Of a stretch of 36,127 nucleotides of DNA, positions 17,656-25,833 are shown in pieces. Position 1 is the stretch's first letter, and each line of letters opens with the position of its first letter. The notes beneath the pieces are model-generated. The model was not told the DNA's origin. It worked only from the letters and a program-made list of their open reading frames with translations, and searched no databases. The position numbers were made by a program, and so were the translations under genes. Source of the stretch: an uncultured Acetatifactor sp. (lineage in GTDB: Bacteria; Bacillota; Clostridia; Lachnospirales; Lachnospiraceae); NCBI GenBank assembly GCA_947589075.1, contig CANQBS010000021.1, positions 1 through 36,127 of the forward strand, in the 5' to 3' direction.

Positions 17656-17712
17656 TCAAAGCAAAAATGCAGGCAGTGCCGCCGCCAGACAGCCGGGTAT
17701 CCCCATCATCAT
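17656..17712 (-). CDS. possible 18-residue hydrophobic remnant ORF
   Basis: Directly overlapping the stop of the gene at 17709-18059, an ATG-ATG-ATG run opens a frame MMMGIPGCLAAALPAFLL and stops at 17656-17658. AAGGAG precedes it by 5 bases. It looks like the first membrane segment of a gene whose remainder is missing, perhaps lost where the giant/HEPN cassette now ends. It may also be chance. Confidence 0.25.
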   Translation of the reverse strand: MMMGIPGCLAAALPAFLL

Positions 17713-18059
17713 TCCAGCTCCTTATGCAGCACCAGGCTTACTTGGGAATCCTCCAGCTTTACCTCCGCCTGGTCAATCATCATGCCCACCAGCAAAAGCT
17801 GATTGGACTCCCCGGGATCCCCGGAGCCTGCCAGCTCCCAATAAAGATCTGCCATTCCTTTATTCTTGGGCTGATTCAGCAGATTCTCCAGGTTGTCCAG
17901 CCTGTACCGATATTGGGAATCGTAATTCGCCTTGAAATGGATCGTTCCTTTCCTGCCTTCTTTATCGATGCTGGACTCCACATGGGTAGATCCCAGCGCC
18001 AGAAAATACATGGTCAGTTCCTCTATGATCCTGGAAGCTTTTTTCATTTCATGAATCAT
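17709..18059 (-). CDS. small protein of unknown function
   Basis: A 116-residue soluble protein with no recognised family. The N-terminus is helical (MKKASRIIEELTMYFLALGST), followed by strands around GRKGTIHFKANY and a helical ENLLNQPKNKG segment. AAAGGA lies about 8 bases before the ATG. It lies downstream of the DUF1576 gene in the same direction, separated by tandem 59-bp repeats, and a shared transcript is possible. The gene looks real: good start and a protein-like composition. Confidence 0.7.
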   Translation of the reverse strand: MIHEMKKASRIIEELTMYFLALGSTHVESSIDKEGRKGTIHFKANYDSQYRYRLDNLENLLNQPKNKGMADLYWELAGSGDPGESNQLLLVGMMIDQAEVKLEDSQVSLVLHKELE

Positions 18060-18068
18060 CTCTTATGT

Positions 18069-18235
18069 CCTTTCTATGCCGCGCACCTGAATTCTTTCCA
18101 GAATATCTCTTCAATCACCTCAGATATCCTTTCCATACCACGCACCTGAATTCTTTCTGGAGTATCTCTTCAATCACCTCAGATATCTTTTCTAAATGTC
18201 CTCTTTGCACTTATGCCCTGAATCATCTCAGATAC
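18069..18235. repeat. 59-bp tandem repeats, two copies and a shorter third
   Basis: Copy 1 (18069-18127) and copy 2 (18128-18186) match at most positions, including GCACCTGAATTCTTT and CTCTTCAATCACCTCAGATAT segments (the latter 21 bases long in full, here described by its ends CTCTTC and AGATAT). A third, 49-base copy (18187-18235) is more diverged. On the minus strand each copy carries AAAGGA...GGTGATTGAAGAGAT, similar to the ribosome binding site and start region of the gene that follows (AAAGGACATAAGAGATGATT), suggesting duplication of that start region. Confidence 0.8.
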
Positions 18236-19541
18236 CCTTCCTGCGCTTATGTATCCTGTATTGGCTGATAAAGCTCTCGCAAAGAGGCACCATGACGATC
18301 GCCACCCAGCCGGTGCTGAAGCCATTATTGTACAGATTCAGCCCTCCGTAAAAGGAACCGGTGCACATGGCCACCGCGGAATGAAGCATCCCCGCTATCA
18401 GGCCGGCGATCACTCCGAACTGCCCTGCCACAGGCGCCAGTCCCACCGCAAAAACCGCCGCCAGCTGTACGCCGGGAGTCGTGATCGTATAATCCGATAA
18501 AAGGGCGGAAACAAAAACTCCCAGCAATACAGGAAGCGTATTCCGCATATGGGCTCCGAAGGCCGCGAAGCCAAAGGCCGTAAAGATCGCCCCCAGCACA
18601 GGCCCGGAAAGATCCCCGCCGATCAAGAGGATATACCCCAGCTCCATAAGACCCACAAGCCCCATGTTCATCAACGTTGCCCCCGGACCGTCCATCACCG
18701 CGAAATCCGCCACCGCCCTTCCGGGATGACGCATGATGTGCAGCACGCCCTTCCAGCTTCCCCCGCACACCAGCCAGCCATAAAGGATAGTCAGCAGAAA
18801 ATATCCCACGGTCCCTGTTAGCAGCCAGGGATGCACCCCCTCCGTCCAGATCAGCACCGGCTCCCCGTCCACGCCATAGGAACGCATGACGCACATTACC
18901 ACAAAAGCCACGATGCCGCCGGAAAAGCCCACGTTAAACAGGGTATAACCCTGATGCATACCCGCAGTCCTCATCGACAGCGGCACCAGCACATAGCCCA
19001 TCATCATTCCCAAAAGAACCGCATAAACCATATTTGTCCTGTTGGAAAAGGGAAGGATATGCACCATTTCCGTGACAAAAGGCCCCAGACAGGTTCCGAA
19101 CAGCGCCGTATACACATAATTGCTCAGGGGAGATTTATGCAGCAGCGCATAAGCCCAGGTTCCCAGCAGGATAGGGATCATGTTCACCGGGTTTTTGCCC
19201 CAGAGCCCATAACCGATATTGATAAAAAGCGCCGCCATGGTCAGCCCGGTAAAGGGAACCTTCATGACCCGCACCAACAGAAGGGCGAGGACCGCCACCA
19301 AAAATGTGTTGAAAAACCCTGCTCCGTAATTCGCCAGCTTAAAATAATCCGTGATCAAAGCATCCCTTGACAGAAGGATCTTCTCCATTCCCAAAAAAAT
19401 CTGCTTCGGAGAATCCATCATCAAAGCGGCGGCCAGGAGCAGAAACAGGGAAAAGATGCAGAACAGCCATAGTTCCTTTCCCCTTATCTTTTCCCTCCAG
19501 CCAAAAGTCCGCGGGGCATGGGAAATCTGTTCTTTTTCCAT
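18228..19541 (-). CDS. DUF1576 multi-pass membrane protein
   Basis: A 437-residue integral membrane protein with about 10-12 hydrophobic segments from residue 22 onward, glycine-rich helices and a basic cytoplasmic C-terminus (HKRRKG). It matches in layout and sequence feel the DUF1576 family of Firmicutes, whose function is unknown; a transporter-like role is only a guess. The ATG at 19541 has GGAG 7 bases upstream, better than the ATG at 19568. Its stop lies inside the third copy of the 59-bp repeats. Confidence 0.85.
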   Translation of the reverse strand: MEKEQISHAPRTFGWREKIRGKELWLFCIFSLFLLLAAALMMDSPKQIFLGMEKILLSRDALITDYFKLANYGAGFFNTFLVAVLALLLVRVMKVPFTGLTMAALFINIGYGLWGKNPVNMIPILLGTWAYALLHKSPLSNYVYTALFGTCLGPFVTEMVHILPFSNRTNMVYAVLLGMMMGYVLVPLSMRTAGMHQGYTLFNVGFSGGIVAFVVMCVMRSYGVDGEPVLIWTEGVHPWLLTGTVGYFLLTILYGWLVCGGSWKGVLHIMRHPGRAVADFAVMDGPGATLMNMGLVGLMELGYILLIGGDLSGPVLGAIFTAFGFAAFGAHMRNTLPVLLGVFVSALLSDYTITTPGVQLAAVFAVGLAPVAGQFGVIAGLIAGMLHSAVAMCTGSFYGGLNLYNNGFSTGWVAIVMVPLCESFISQYRIHKRRKGI

Positions 19542-19636
19542 TTTCACACTCCACCCTCCCTCATTCATCTATATGGGGCCGAAAATATTCCGACGGTTAA
19601 CGATTAAAATTTTTCATAACAGAATCACCAGGTTTT

Positions 19637-20104
19637 TTAGTTAACAGGTACATCGAAAGAAATTGACAGTTTTCTGCCCAAAGCCTTTGCAATCCGTTCG
19701 AGCGTTACAACGGAAGGATTTGCAATACCCCGTTCTATCTTAGAAATATCAGACTGATCTATGCCTGAAAGCGCTGCAAGCTGTTTCTGAGAAATGCCTT
19801 CCTCTGCCCGCGCCGAGGCGACCGCTTTTGCAGATATCTGATGAATCGTAATATCATCCTTACGTACAGTTTCCCCGTCTTCATAAATTGTTTCCACTTC
19901 AATGTCCAGGTCGTCATTCCACACGATGCCATAAGCTCCCGCCAATCTTCCGCTTAGAAACAGAGAACGTTCTTCTAAAGCCTTTAACTGAGGGTACTTC
20001 GGGAAAAGCCAGCTCATATCATAGTGTTTGACAATGCCATTTTGAAAAGTAACCTCCATTGCAGTGCCTTCTAACAATTTTAAGTCAATTGCTTTATGAA
20101 ACAC
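19637..20104 (-). CDS. DUF2442 and Cro/C1 HTH fusion protein
   Basis: Residues about 1-75 form a DUF2442 domain (FQNGIVKHYDMSWLF, LEERSLFLSGRLAGAYGIVW). Residues about 90-150 form a classic HTH (GISQKQLAALSGIDQSDISK, then ERGIANPSVVTLERIAKALG). The start is placed at GTG 20104 because a perfect AAGGAGG (20119-20113) sits 8 bases before it; ATG at 20131 is the alternative. DUF2442 and DUF4160 genes commonly occur as pairs in toxin-antitoxin-like arrangements; the HTH would make this the repressor and probable antitoxin. It follows the DUF4160 gene directly. Confidence 0.85.
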   Translation of the reverse strand: MFHKAIDLKLLEGTAMEVTFQNGIVKHYDMSWLFPKYPQLKALEERSLFLSGRLAGAYGIVWNDDLDIEVETIYEDGETVRKDDITIHQISAKAVASARAEEGISQKQLAALSGIDQSDISKIERGIANPSVVTLERIAKALGRKLSISFDVPVN

Positions 20105-20142
20105 AGCGATCACCTCCTTGTCTTCATTCATCGGCTCATCCA

Positions 20143-20397
20143 TTAATCCAAAGGGGGGAGTTTCTGATATTTTTCCGTTTCCCACATTGTCAGGAGTTCT
20201 CTCTGATACTTTAAAATAAATTCCTTAACCATGATTGTTGCTTTCGGCGGAAATTCTCCTTCCATAATTTCTCCTGTAGCAATCAGAAATGGGGCATCAA
20301 AGTCTTGCGTAATCGCATGAATATGCGGAGGATTATGTTCCTTATTACGCAAATACATAACAATAATAATTCCGTAGAAATAGCTGATTGTTGGCAT
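20143..20397 (-). CDS. DUF4160 protein
   Basis: An 84-residue protein starting with the family's usual MPTISYFYGIII and containing HNPPHIHA, the conserved DUF4160 core. Its biochemical function is unknown; it is found as the partner of DUF2442 proteins. The ATG at 20397 is preferred to ATG 20409, which directly abuts AGGAAGG. The gene is first in a two-gene operon behind the promoter at 20430-20458. Confidence 0.85.
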   Translation of the reverse strand: MPTISYFYGIIIVMYLRNKEHNPPHIHAITQDFDAPFLIATGEIMEGEFPPKATIMVKEFILKYQRELLTMWETEKYQKLPPLD

Positions 20398-20429
20398 AGA
20401 CTCTCTCATCCTTCCTGAATTTTGTTTTT

Positions 20430-20458
20430 AGTATAGGGGGTAAATCCCCTACTGTCAA
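20430..20458 (-). promoter_or_regulatory. strong promoter with embedded palindrome (DUF4160/DUF2442 operon)
   Basis: On the minus strand TTGACA (20458-20453) and TATACT (20435-20430) are 17 bases apart. The spacer contains a perfect inverted repeat, TAGGGG (20434-20439), six bases, CCCCTA (20446-20451), which overlaps the -10 box. A repressor bound there would block the polymerase; the HTH part of the second gene is the natural candidate. Confidence 0.8.
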
Positions 20459-20566
20459 TCCAATCACAAAAATTTTTAGGGATTGTCCTGTTAATTATAC
20501 TAATCACTACAGTTTTGCGACACACTTCTTATGTTATTTTTAACTTCCTAAGCAAAAAAGAAATAT

Positions 20567-22864
20567 TTACAGCATGGTATCATCCCTGAGCACCTCAGCC
20601 AGATCGATCCTTCGCAGATTCCTCCATGCCAGGCAGTATGCCAGCGCCACACAGACCCAAATGGCGAACAGAAACAGAAGGACAGGAACAAATGGGGCTT
20701 CCGTCATAAACTCCCCTGCATCCATATAGCTCATCCTCAGCATAAATCCGATCACAATAACGACGACAGGAACGCTGATCAAAACCGGCTTTACGGCAAT
20801 TACCGCAGCCTCTATGCCAAACATTTTCTCCAGCTCCCTGGGCGTCAGTCCTACCGACATAAGCCTTGCAAATTCCCGCCGCCGTTTACGCACAAAGCCC
20901 AAAGTATTCGAGAACACGTTGCCCATGCCGATGACGGCAAGCAGGACACAAAAACCGCCAAGGAGAGCCATCATTCCCTGTATCTGCGTGCGATTAGTTT
21001 CATATTCCTGAATACGGTTTTCCTGTTCTATCGTATATCGTCCATCGAAAAGCGAAGCGATTTCCTCCTGCAGGACATTCAGACTCTCCAGGGTTACATT
21101 TCCCTTGCAGCGGATGCAAATGTAGCTGTCTGCTTCCATTCCCCCGATCTGTCCTTTGATTTTTTCCCAGAAAGATGCCGGAATAAAATGCACCAACTCA
21201 TAATAATCCAGTTTTGCATATTCTTCCCTTAAAACAGGAACCTCCTGCGTATAGGCCAGGACAGGGACTTCCGCCGTATTAGCCAGGGCGAAAACCTCCC
21301 CCGTTATTTCCCCGATGCCGTCAACGGACATAGGGATATACCCGGATGAAACGCTTCCCGGATCGGATGATCTCAGCAGGCTTACCATCTTTTCGTCGGC
21401 GCCTGCTGCCTTTAAATAGGGCATGAAAACAGGATGCCGGAAATCAGGGTTTGTCACATCCCGGATTTGATTGAGAATCACTGCGCCGTCAAGCTGCGGG
21501 GCAATGCCGATCTGTTCACAAAAATCCTGGAAGCTGTGATCATCCAGTATGACGATCGGGACATTTACCAGATAACCCCCATCCACTTTTTTCACATCTT
21601 TTGCCGGAGCCTGAGCGAATCCCCCAAAGGATTTCATTTCTTCACTGATTTCTTCCTCCGCAATGATTCTCTTTGCGGCAGCCTTCTGGTAAACAATGGC
21701 ACTTTCCACATCATCAAGTTCCCGGATCGCGGCTGCTTCTTCCAGAAGATCGGCTTCGGTATCCTTAACCATTACCATGATGTCCCATGCATCCTGATAT
21801 CTTTCAAAGTAGGTTTCCCTTGTGCTGATCCAGGAAAGAGTGAAAACACATTGCATGACCGCAAAAGCCAAGAGGGAAAACAGGAAAGATAAAGAGGCCG
21901 TCCGCAATGCTTTCTTCTGTGCTTTCAGGGCATTGCCCGCCAACTCTCCCTCCACGCCGAACAGCAGGGCGAGCAGGCGGGATTTCTTTCTGCTCTTTAA
22001 CTGCAGTTCATCGGTATTTTTTATCGCTTCTAAGGGCGTCAGCTTGCTTAAACGCCTGGCCGGAAGCCATGCTGAAATCCAAATCGTAAGGACTGTTACA
22101 AGCATGGTCAACATCAAAATCAGGGGATGATAGCCAAAAACCGCATTATGCCGCCCCGGAACATCATTCCCAAGCAAGGCATTGGTCAGATACAGAAGTC
22201 CTGCGCTGCCTGCAATGCCAAGCAGAGTTCCAGCAAGCAGCGGACCCGTACAAAGGGCAGCAGCCTCCTGCAAAAGACAGGCACGGATTTGTTTGGGCGT
22301 GGCCCCAATGCTGGAAAAAATACCAAACTGATGAATCCTCGCGTTCATGGATACCGCAAAAGAATTATGGATAATGACAATCAGAGAGAAGGACGCCGCC
22401 AGCGTGATCAAAAGAAACAGCGGGAACAGCAGCCTTGGGGCGGTATCGCCGGAATCACGGATCAGGTACATTGCAAGAAGCTCATAGTGATAAACGATTC
22501 TGTCCTGCGGAATACCGAGTTCGCGTGCAATAAGGGGGGTATCCGTAAAAACAGCCCTTTTATCGCTAAAATAAAGATCTACTGACGGCTCCGTCCCTTG
22601 GTAGCCCTTTTTATTTCTCTCTACATCTTCCACGTTCGCGAAATTTTTGATCGTTTCCAGATCCTCTGGTGTAAATTCCCCCAGGATACGGCTATGCCAG
22701 CCGCCTTCCTCCAATTCGATCCGCTCCACTTCATATTTCCACGCATTATAAAAGAGACCGCAAAGCAGAGATAAAAGCAGGGCTGAAATGAAAGTTGCGA
22801 CCATAACGGATATGCCGGAAGAACGGTTGTTTTTAAGATAGCTTAACGAAAAATCTTTCCACAT
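20567..22864 (-). CDS. ABC transporter permease, FtsX type
   Basis: A 765-residue membrane protein with two FtsX domains. TM1 is near residues 19-40, then a small extracellular part; three TMs at about 155-275 form the first FtsX domain (NARIHQFGIFSSIGATPKQI). TM5 near 325-345 precedes a large extracellular domain to about 635; the second FtsX domain follows (RRREFARLMSVGLTPREL) with the last three TMs. This is the MacB/SalY-like layout of exporters that handle lipids, lantibiotics or other peptides. The start lies 5 bases after the stop of the ATPase gene, so the two form one transporter. The substrate is unknown, but a cell-envelope peptide or antibiotic is likely from the linked two-component system. 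Confidence 0.92.
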   Translation of the reverse strand: MWKDFSLSYLKNNRSSGISVMVATFISALLLSLLCGLFYNAWKYEVERIELEEGGWHSRILGEFTPEDLETIKNFANVEDVERNKKGYQGTEPSVDLYFSDKRAVFTDTPLIARELGIPQDRIVYHYELLAMYLIRDSGDTAPRLLFPLFLLITLAASFSLIVIIHNSFAVSMNARIHQFGIFSSIGATPKQIRACLLQEAAALCTGPLLAGTLLGIAGSAGLLYLTNALLGNDVPGRHNAVFGYHPLILMLTMLVTVLTIWISAWLPARRLSKLTPLEAIKNTDELQLKSRKKSRLLALLFGVEGELAGNALKAQKKALRTASLSFLFSLLAFAVMQCVFTLSWISTRETYFERYQDAWDIMVMVKDTEADLLEEAAAIRELDDVESAIVYQKAAAKRIIAEEEISEEMKSFGGFAQAPAKDVKKVDGGYLVNVPIVILDDHSFQDFCEQIGIAPQLDGAVILNQIRDVTNPDFRHPVFMPYLKAAGADEKMVSLLRSSDPGSVSSGYIPMSVDGIGEITGEVFALANTAEVPVLAYTQEVPVLREEYAKLDYYELVHFIPASFWEKIKGQIGGMEADSYICIRCKGNVTLESLNVLQEEIASLFDGRYTIEQENRIQEYETNRTQIQGMMALLGGFCVLLAVIGMGNVFSNTLGFVRKRRREFARLMSVGLTPRELEKMFGIEAAVIAVKPVLISVPVVVIVIGFMLRMSYMDAGEFMTEAPFVPVLLFLFAIWVCVALAYCLAWRNLRRIDLAEVLRDDTML

Positions 22865-22869
22865 AATCT

Positions 22870-23550
22870 CTACCTCCGGCGTTCGTCGCTGATAATACGT
22901 CCATCCTCAACCGTAATGATCCGTTCGGCTTCCAGGGCTATTTTCTCATCATGGGTGATCAGCAGGATTGTCTGCTCAAGATTACGGTTGGAAAGTTTCA
23001 GCATGTCAATGACCTCTTTGGAATTCTTCTGATCCAGATTTCCCGTTGGTTCGTCCGCCAAGAGCAGGGCGGGCCGGTAAATCAGGGAGCGGGCTATCGC
23101 CACGCGCTGCTGCTGCCCGCCGGATAACTGGTTCGGCATGGCTTCCAGTTTATCAGAGATTCCAAGGGAGCTTACAATTTTGTCGAAATATTTCGGATTG
23201 GGCTTTTTCTGATCCAGGGCAAGGGGGATTAAAATATTCTTTCTCACAGTGAGGGTAGGGATCAGATTATAAAACTGATAGACCAGACCCACTTTTCTGC
23301 GCCTGAAAATTGCGGCCTGCGTCCGGTTTAGTTTTGAAAGGTCGGTGCCATCTATGACGATCCTGCCGCCTGTGGGTTTGTCCACACTCCCCAGAATATG
23401 CAGCAGTGTAGATTTCCCGGAACCTGACACTCCAAGAATTGCCACAAATTCTCCTTTTCGTACAGAGAGATCGATTCCAGCCAGCGCCACGACCTGATTA
23501 TCACCGGAACCATATACTTTCCTGACATTCTCACATTTTAGGATTTCCAT
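22870..23550 (-). CDS. ABC transporter ATP-binding protein, LolD/MacB family
   Basis: A 226-residue ATPase with every expected motif: Walker [10 protein letters not shown] (40-48), Q-loop [10 protein letters not shown], signature LSGGQQQR, Walker [13 protein letters not shown] and the switch His in LLITHD. It powers the FtsX-type permease encoded immediately downstream. A GAAAGGAG-type site precedes the ATG. The gene has its own promoter in the 100-base gap after the histidine kinase gene. Confidence 0.95.
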   Translation of the reverse strand: MEILKCENVRKVYGSGDNQVVALAGIDLSVRKGEFVAILGVSGSGKSTLLHILGSVDKPTGGRIVIDGTDLSKLNRTQAAIFRRRKVGLVYQFYNLIPTLTVRKNILIPLALDQKKPNPKYFDKIVSSLGISDKLEAMPNQLSGGQQQRVAIARSLIYRPALLLADEPTGNLDQKNSKEVIDMLKLSNRNLEQTILLITHDEKIALEAERIITVEDGRIISDERRR

Positions 23551-23627
23551 TCCTGTTTTCTCCTTTCTTCTGCCGACAGGCTTTCTGCAGTGTTTTCGGG
23601 CATATCCCTACAGTTCCTGCCAAGATC

Positions 23628-23661
23628 AGTATAGCAAACGAAAGTTACAGCTCAGTGACTA
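23628..23661 (-). promoter_or_regulatory. promoter and response-regulator box of the ABC transporter genes
   Basis: On the minus strand the -10 TATACT (23633-23628) is preceded by GTCACTGAGCTGTAAC, two half-sites 11 bases apart. Over 34 bases ending at the -10 box this region matches the promoter of the response regulator gene (25672-25639) at 24 positions with no gap. The box overlaps the last codons of the kinase gene. It is most simply the binding site of the regulator encoded at 24884-25555. Confidence 0.65.
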
Positions 23662-24887
23662 TAGAAACGGATTTCAAATAAAGCGCCGCCTTCCGGTTTA
23701 TTTTGTGCCCGTATCGTGCCATTCTGGCGTTCGATGATTTCTTTTGCTAAAGCCAGCCCAATGCCAATGCCCCCTTCTTTGGCATTTTTCCCCCGATAAA
23801 AGCGTTCAAAAAGGTGCGGCAAATCTTCCTTCGCAAAGCCTTCCCCGTTATCCCAGATCAGGATTTCCGTATATATGGGATTCTGCGCGTAGGAGCAATG
23901 GACGGTTCCTCCTTTCTGATGCTCCATGCAGTTTTTCATTAGGTTCATGAGGGCTTCCATCGTCCAGTCCATATCCGCCTGAATCAGCATCTCCCCCTGC
24001 TCCGGTATCTCAATGGAAGTATGGGAACTGCAGAAATGCTCCTGCAAATTATCCGCCGCAAGCATAAGGAGCGTAAAAACATCCGTTTCCTCTTTTTGCA
24101 GAACCAAGGCTCCTGCATCAAGCCGGGATAAGAGAAGGAGAGATTCCTCCAGATATGTCAATCGTGAAAGCTGCTTCTCCACCTGTTCCAGGGCGGCAGA
24201 GCTCTCCTTCTGTTCGGCACGATCAGTATTCTCCTGTTCCAAGGCCGCGCAATCAATATTCTGCTTCATCCTCTGAGCCGCCAGGGAAATCGCGGTAATC
24301 GGGGTCTTAATCTGATGGGCAATATTGGATAAATTTTCCGCAAAATCATTTTTGACCTGTACTGCCTGATCCTTCGCTTGATAAAGACAGGTCACGGTTT
24401 TATAGATTTCATCCTCCAATTTGGAAAACTCGTCCTCTCCGGAAGAGGACAGAATCAACGCCTTACCGCTGTTTACCTGTTCCAGATACTCCACCAGCTC
24501 TCTGATCCTCTGATTCTCCACTTTATTTCGATACAGAAAAGTGGACAGGAACAGCAAAAGCCCGACGATCCATCCGGCCGCTGCGAAGGAAACAATTTGT
24601 TCATAAGGCAGTTCCGAAAAATCAGACACACGATACCCCAGCGAAGACAATACATCCTTTTCCAAAAGGCCATCCGGGTTTCCCGCCGTATATTCCTTTA
24701 AGGCGGCAGCCAGGACTTTCTGTGCTCCCGGTTCCTGCTCGAGTACTTCGCTGCAGACCGCATTGACCAGGTCAAAGGAGACCTTGCTGTAATGACAGGA
24801 GACCAGCCATGCGGCGACAGCGGCAGCAATAAAACTGACAGATATTCCAAATCCCAAAGTGACAAATACGGTTTTGCGGCTGTTCAT
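23652..24887 (-). CDS. sensor histidine kinase
   Basis: A 411-residue membrane kinase. TM1 is near residues 8-30, an extracellular sensor of about 70 residues follows, and TM2 near 105-125. A dimerisation helix carries the phospho-acceptor His in NIAHQIKTPITAISL. The ATPase domain has the N-box LMNLMKNCMEHQ, DNGEGF and GIGIGLALAKEII. Its ATG at 24887 overlaps the regulator stop by 4 bases (ATGA) with GGAGG 7 bases upstream, so the two are co-translated. The real extracellular domain makes it different from BceS-type kinases, which have almost none. It likely senses an envelope-active compound and controls the adjacent ABC genes. Confidence 0.93.
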   Translation of the reverse strand: MNSRKTVFVTLGFGISVSFIAAAVAAWLVSCHYSKVSFDLVNAVCSEVLEQEPGAQKVLAAALKEYTAGNPDGLLEKDVLSSLGYRVSDFSELPYEQIVSFAAAGWIVGLLLFLSTFLYRNKVENQRIRELVEYLEQVNSGKALILSSSGEDEFSKLEDEIYKTVTCLYQAKDQAVQVKNDFAENLSNIAHQIKTPITAISLAAQRMKQNIDCAALEQENTDRAEQKESSAALEQVEKQLSRLTYLEESLLLLSRLDAGALVLQKEETDVFTLLMLAADNLQEHFCSSHTSIEIPEQGEMLIQADMDWTMEALMNLMKNCMEHQKGGTVHCSYAQNPIYTEILIWDNGEGFAKEDLPHLFERFYRGKNAKEGGIGIGLALAKEIIERQNGTIRAQNKPEGGALFEIRFYSH

Positions 24888-25555
24888 ATCGTATCCTCCA
24901 TGCGGTAACCCACGCTTCTGATGGTTTTCAGGCATGCCGGCTGCGAAAGCTTATCCCGAAGCCTTTTCATCGTAACCGTCAAGGTGTTGTCATTCACATA
25001 GCTGCCGTTTACATCCCATACCTGCTCTAAAATTCTTGCCCTGGTGACCGTCTTCCCCTTGTTTTGCATGAGATATAACAGCAGTTGATACTCTGCCATA
25101 CTGAGAGAGATTTCTTCCGAGCGGCAAAATACGGCATGACGATTTTGATCGATCACGATTCCGCCGCAAGAAAGATATTGCTCCGTCACGTTGCCGGTCC
25201 TGCGGAGTACCGCAAGAATCCTCGCATACAATACTTCTAACGCAAAGGGTTTTACTACATAATCATCAGCGCCGCTTTGAAAGCCCGCAACAATATCCGA
25301 ACTGTCGCTGCGGACGGTTAAAAAGATAATCGGCAGATCCTTCCAATGACTGCGGATCCATTGACATAAACCATCTCCGCGACCGTCCGGCATATTCCAG
25401 TCCAACAAAACACAGGCAGGAACTTTGTCTGTTATACGCCGCTTTGCCTCTGCAAGGGTTGCACAGATTGTTACATGATAATTTTTGGCCTCCAAATATT
25501 CTTTTACGGCAAGCGCGATATTCTGATCATCCTCAATATAATACAAATCCACCAC
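24884..25555 (-). CDS. OmpR/PhoB-family response regulator
   Basis: A 223-residue regulator. The receiver domain has the acidic pair Asp9/Asp10, phospho-acceptor Asp52 in VLLDWNMPDG and the conserved Lys in VVKPF. The C-terminal winged helix is of the OmpR type (NKGKTVTRARILEQVWDVNG, YVNDNTLTVTMKRLRDKL as recognition helix). It is first in the regulator-kinase operon. The 11-bp-spaced direct repeats in front of this gene and in front of the ABC genes are what OmpR-type dimers bind, so control of both is likely. Confidence 0.95.
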   Translation of the reverse strand: MVDLYYIEDDQNIALAVKEYLEAKNYHVTICATLAEAKRRITDKVPACVLLDWNMPDGRGDGLCQWIRSHWKDLPIIFLTVRSDSSDIVAGFQSGADDYVVKPFALEVLYARILAVLRRTGNVTEQYLSCGGIVIDQNRHAVFCRSEEISLSMAEYQLLLYLMQNKGKTVTRARILEQVWDVNGSYVNDNTLTVTMKRLRDKLSQPACLKTIRSVGYRMEDTI

Positions 25556-25638
25556 GGCAAATGCCCTCCTTGTCGAATATGAAACAGCGCATCGGTAAAA
25601 ATAAATCTTCTCACTTTTCCATTATACCAGTCAAAACC

Positions 25639-25672
25639 ATTATACCAGACAAAAATGACAGTTCAATGACAG
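25639..25672 (-). promoter_or_regulatory. promoter with 11-bp-spaced direct repeats before the response regulator
   Basis: On the minus strand CTGTCATTGAACTGTCATT (25672-25654) contains CTGTCATT twice, 11 bases apart, one helical turn. It overlaps the -35 TTGAAC (25666-25661); the -10 TATAAT is at 25644-25639, 16 bases away. The repeat looks strikingly like an E. coli pho box, but the same pattern recurs before the ABC genes, so the local regulator is the better candidate. A second copy of CCATTATACCAG lies 18 bases closer to the gene (25619-25630), duplicating the -10 region. Confidence 0.75.
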
Positions 25673-25833
25673 GTTATTCTTCGGTAAACTAACCCGCGCT
25701 ATTCCGGGCAGGCGTAAGATGGCATAATCGCCCTGTCGATGACAAATCGCCAGAGCGCCTTTTATCCGACATGGACTGAGAACCATTTGATCAACCGTCT
25801 TAAAGGAGGGTAGATTTCTTCACATTTGAGTGG
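25673..25833. other. gene-free boundary between two compositional regions
   Basis: No gene is seen in 25556-25976 beyond the two promoters noted. The stretch to about 25800 is moderately GC-rich with repeated AATCGCC; after about 25810 the DNA becomes AT-rich, as in the gene that follows. It may be a junction between transferred segments. Confidence 0.4.

Noticed and set aside
18069..18235. CRISPR or attachment-site repeats
   Set aside because: Head-to-tail copies without unique spacers; they sit in a gene gap with no integrase nearby.
20567..25555. Classical BceRS-BceAB bacitracin-type module
   Set aside because: The kinase has an extracellular domain of about 70 residues and the permease a different layout, so the name is not justified, although the general role may be similar.
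25639..25672. True PhoB/PhoP phosphate box
   Set aside because: The match to the E. coli box is striking, but the same pattern recurs before the ABC genes and the nearby regulator is the simpler binder; Firmicute PhoP boxes also look different.
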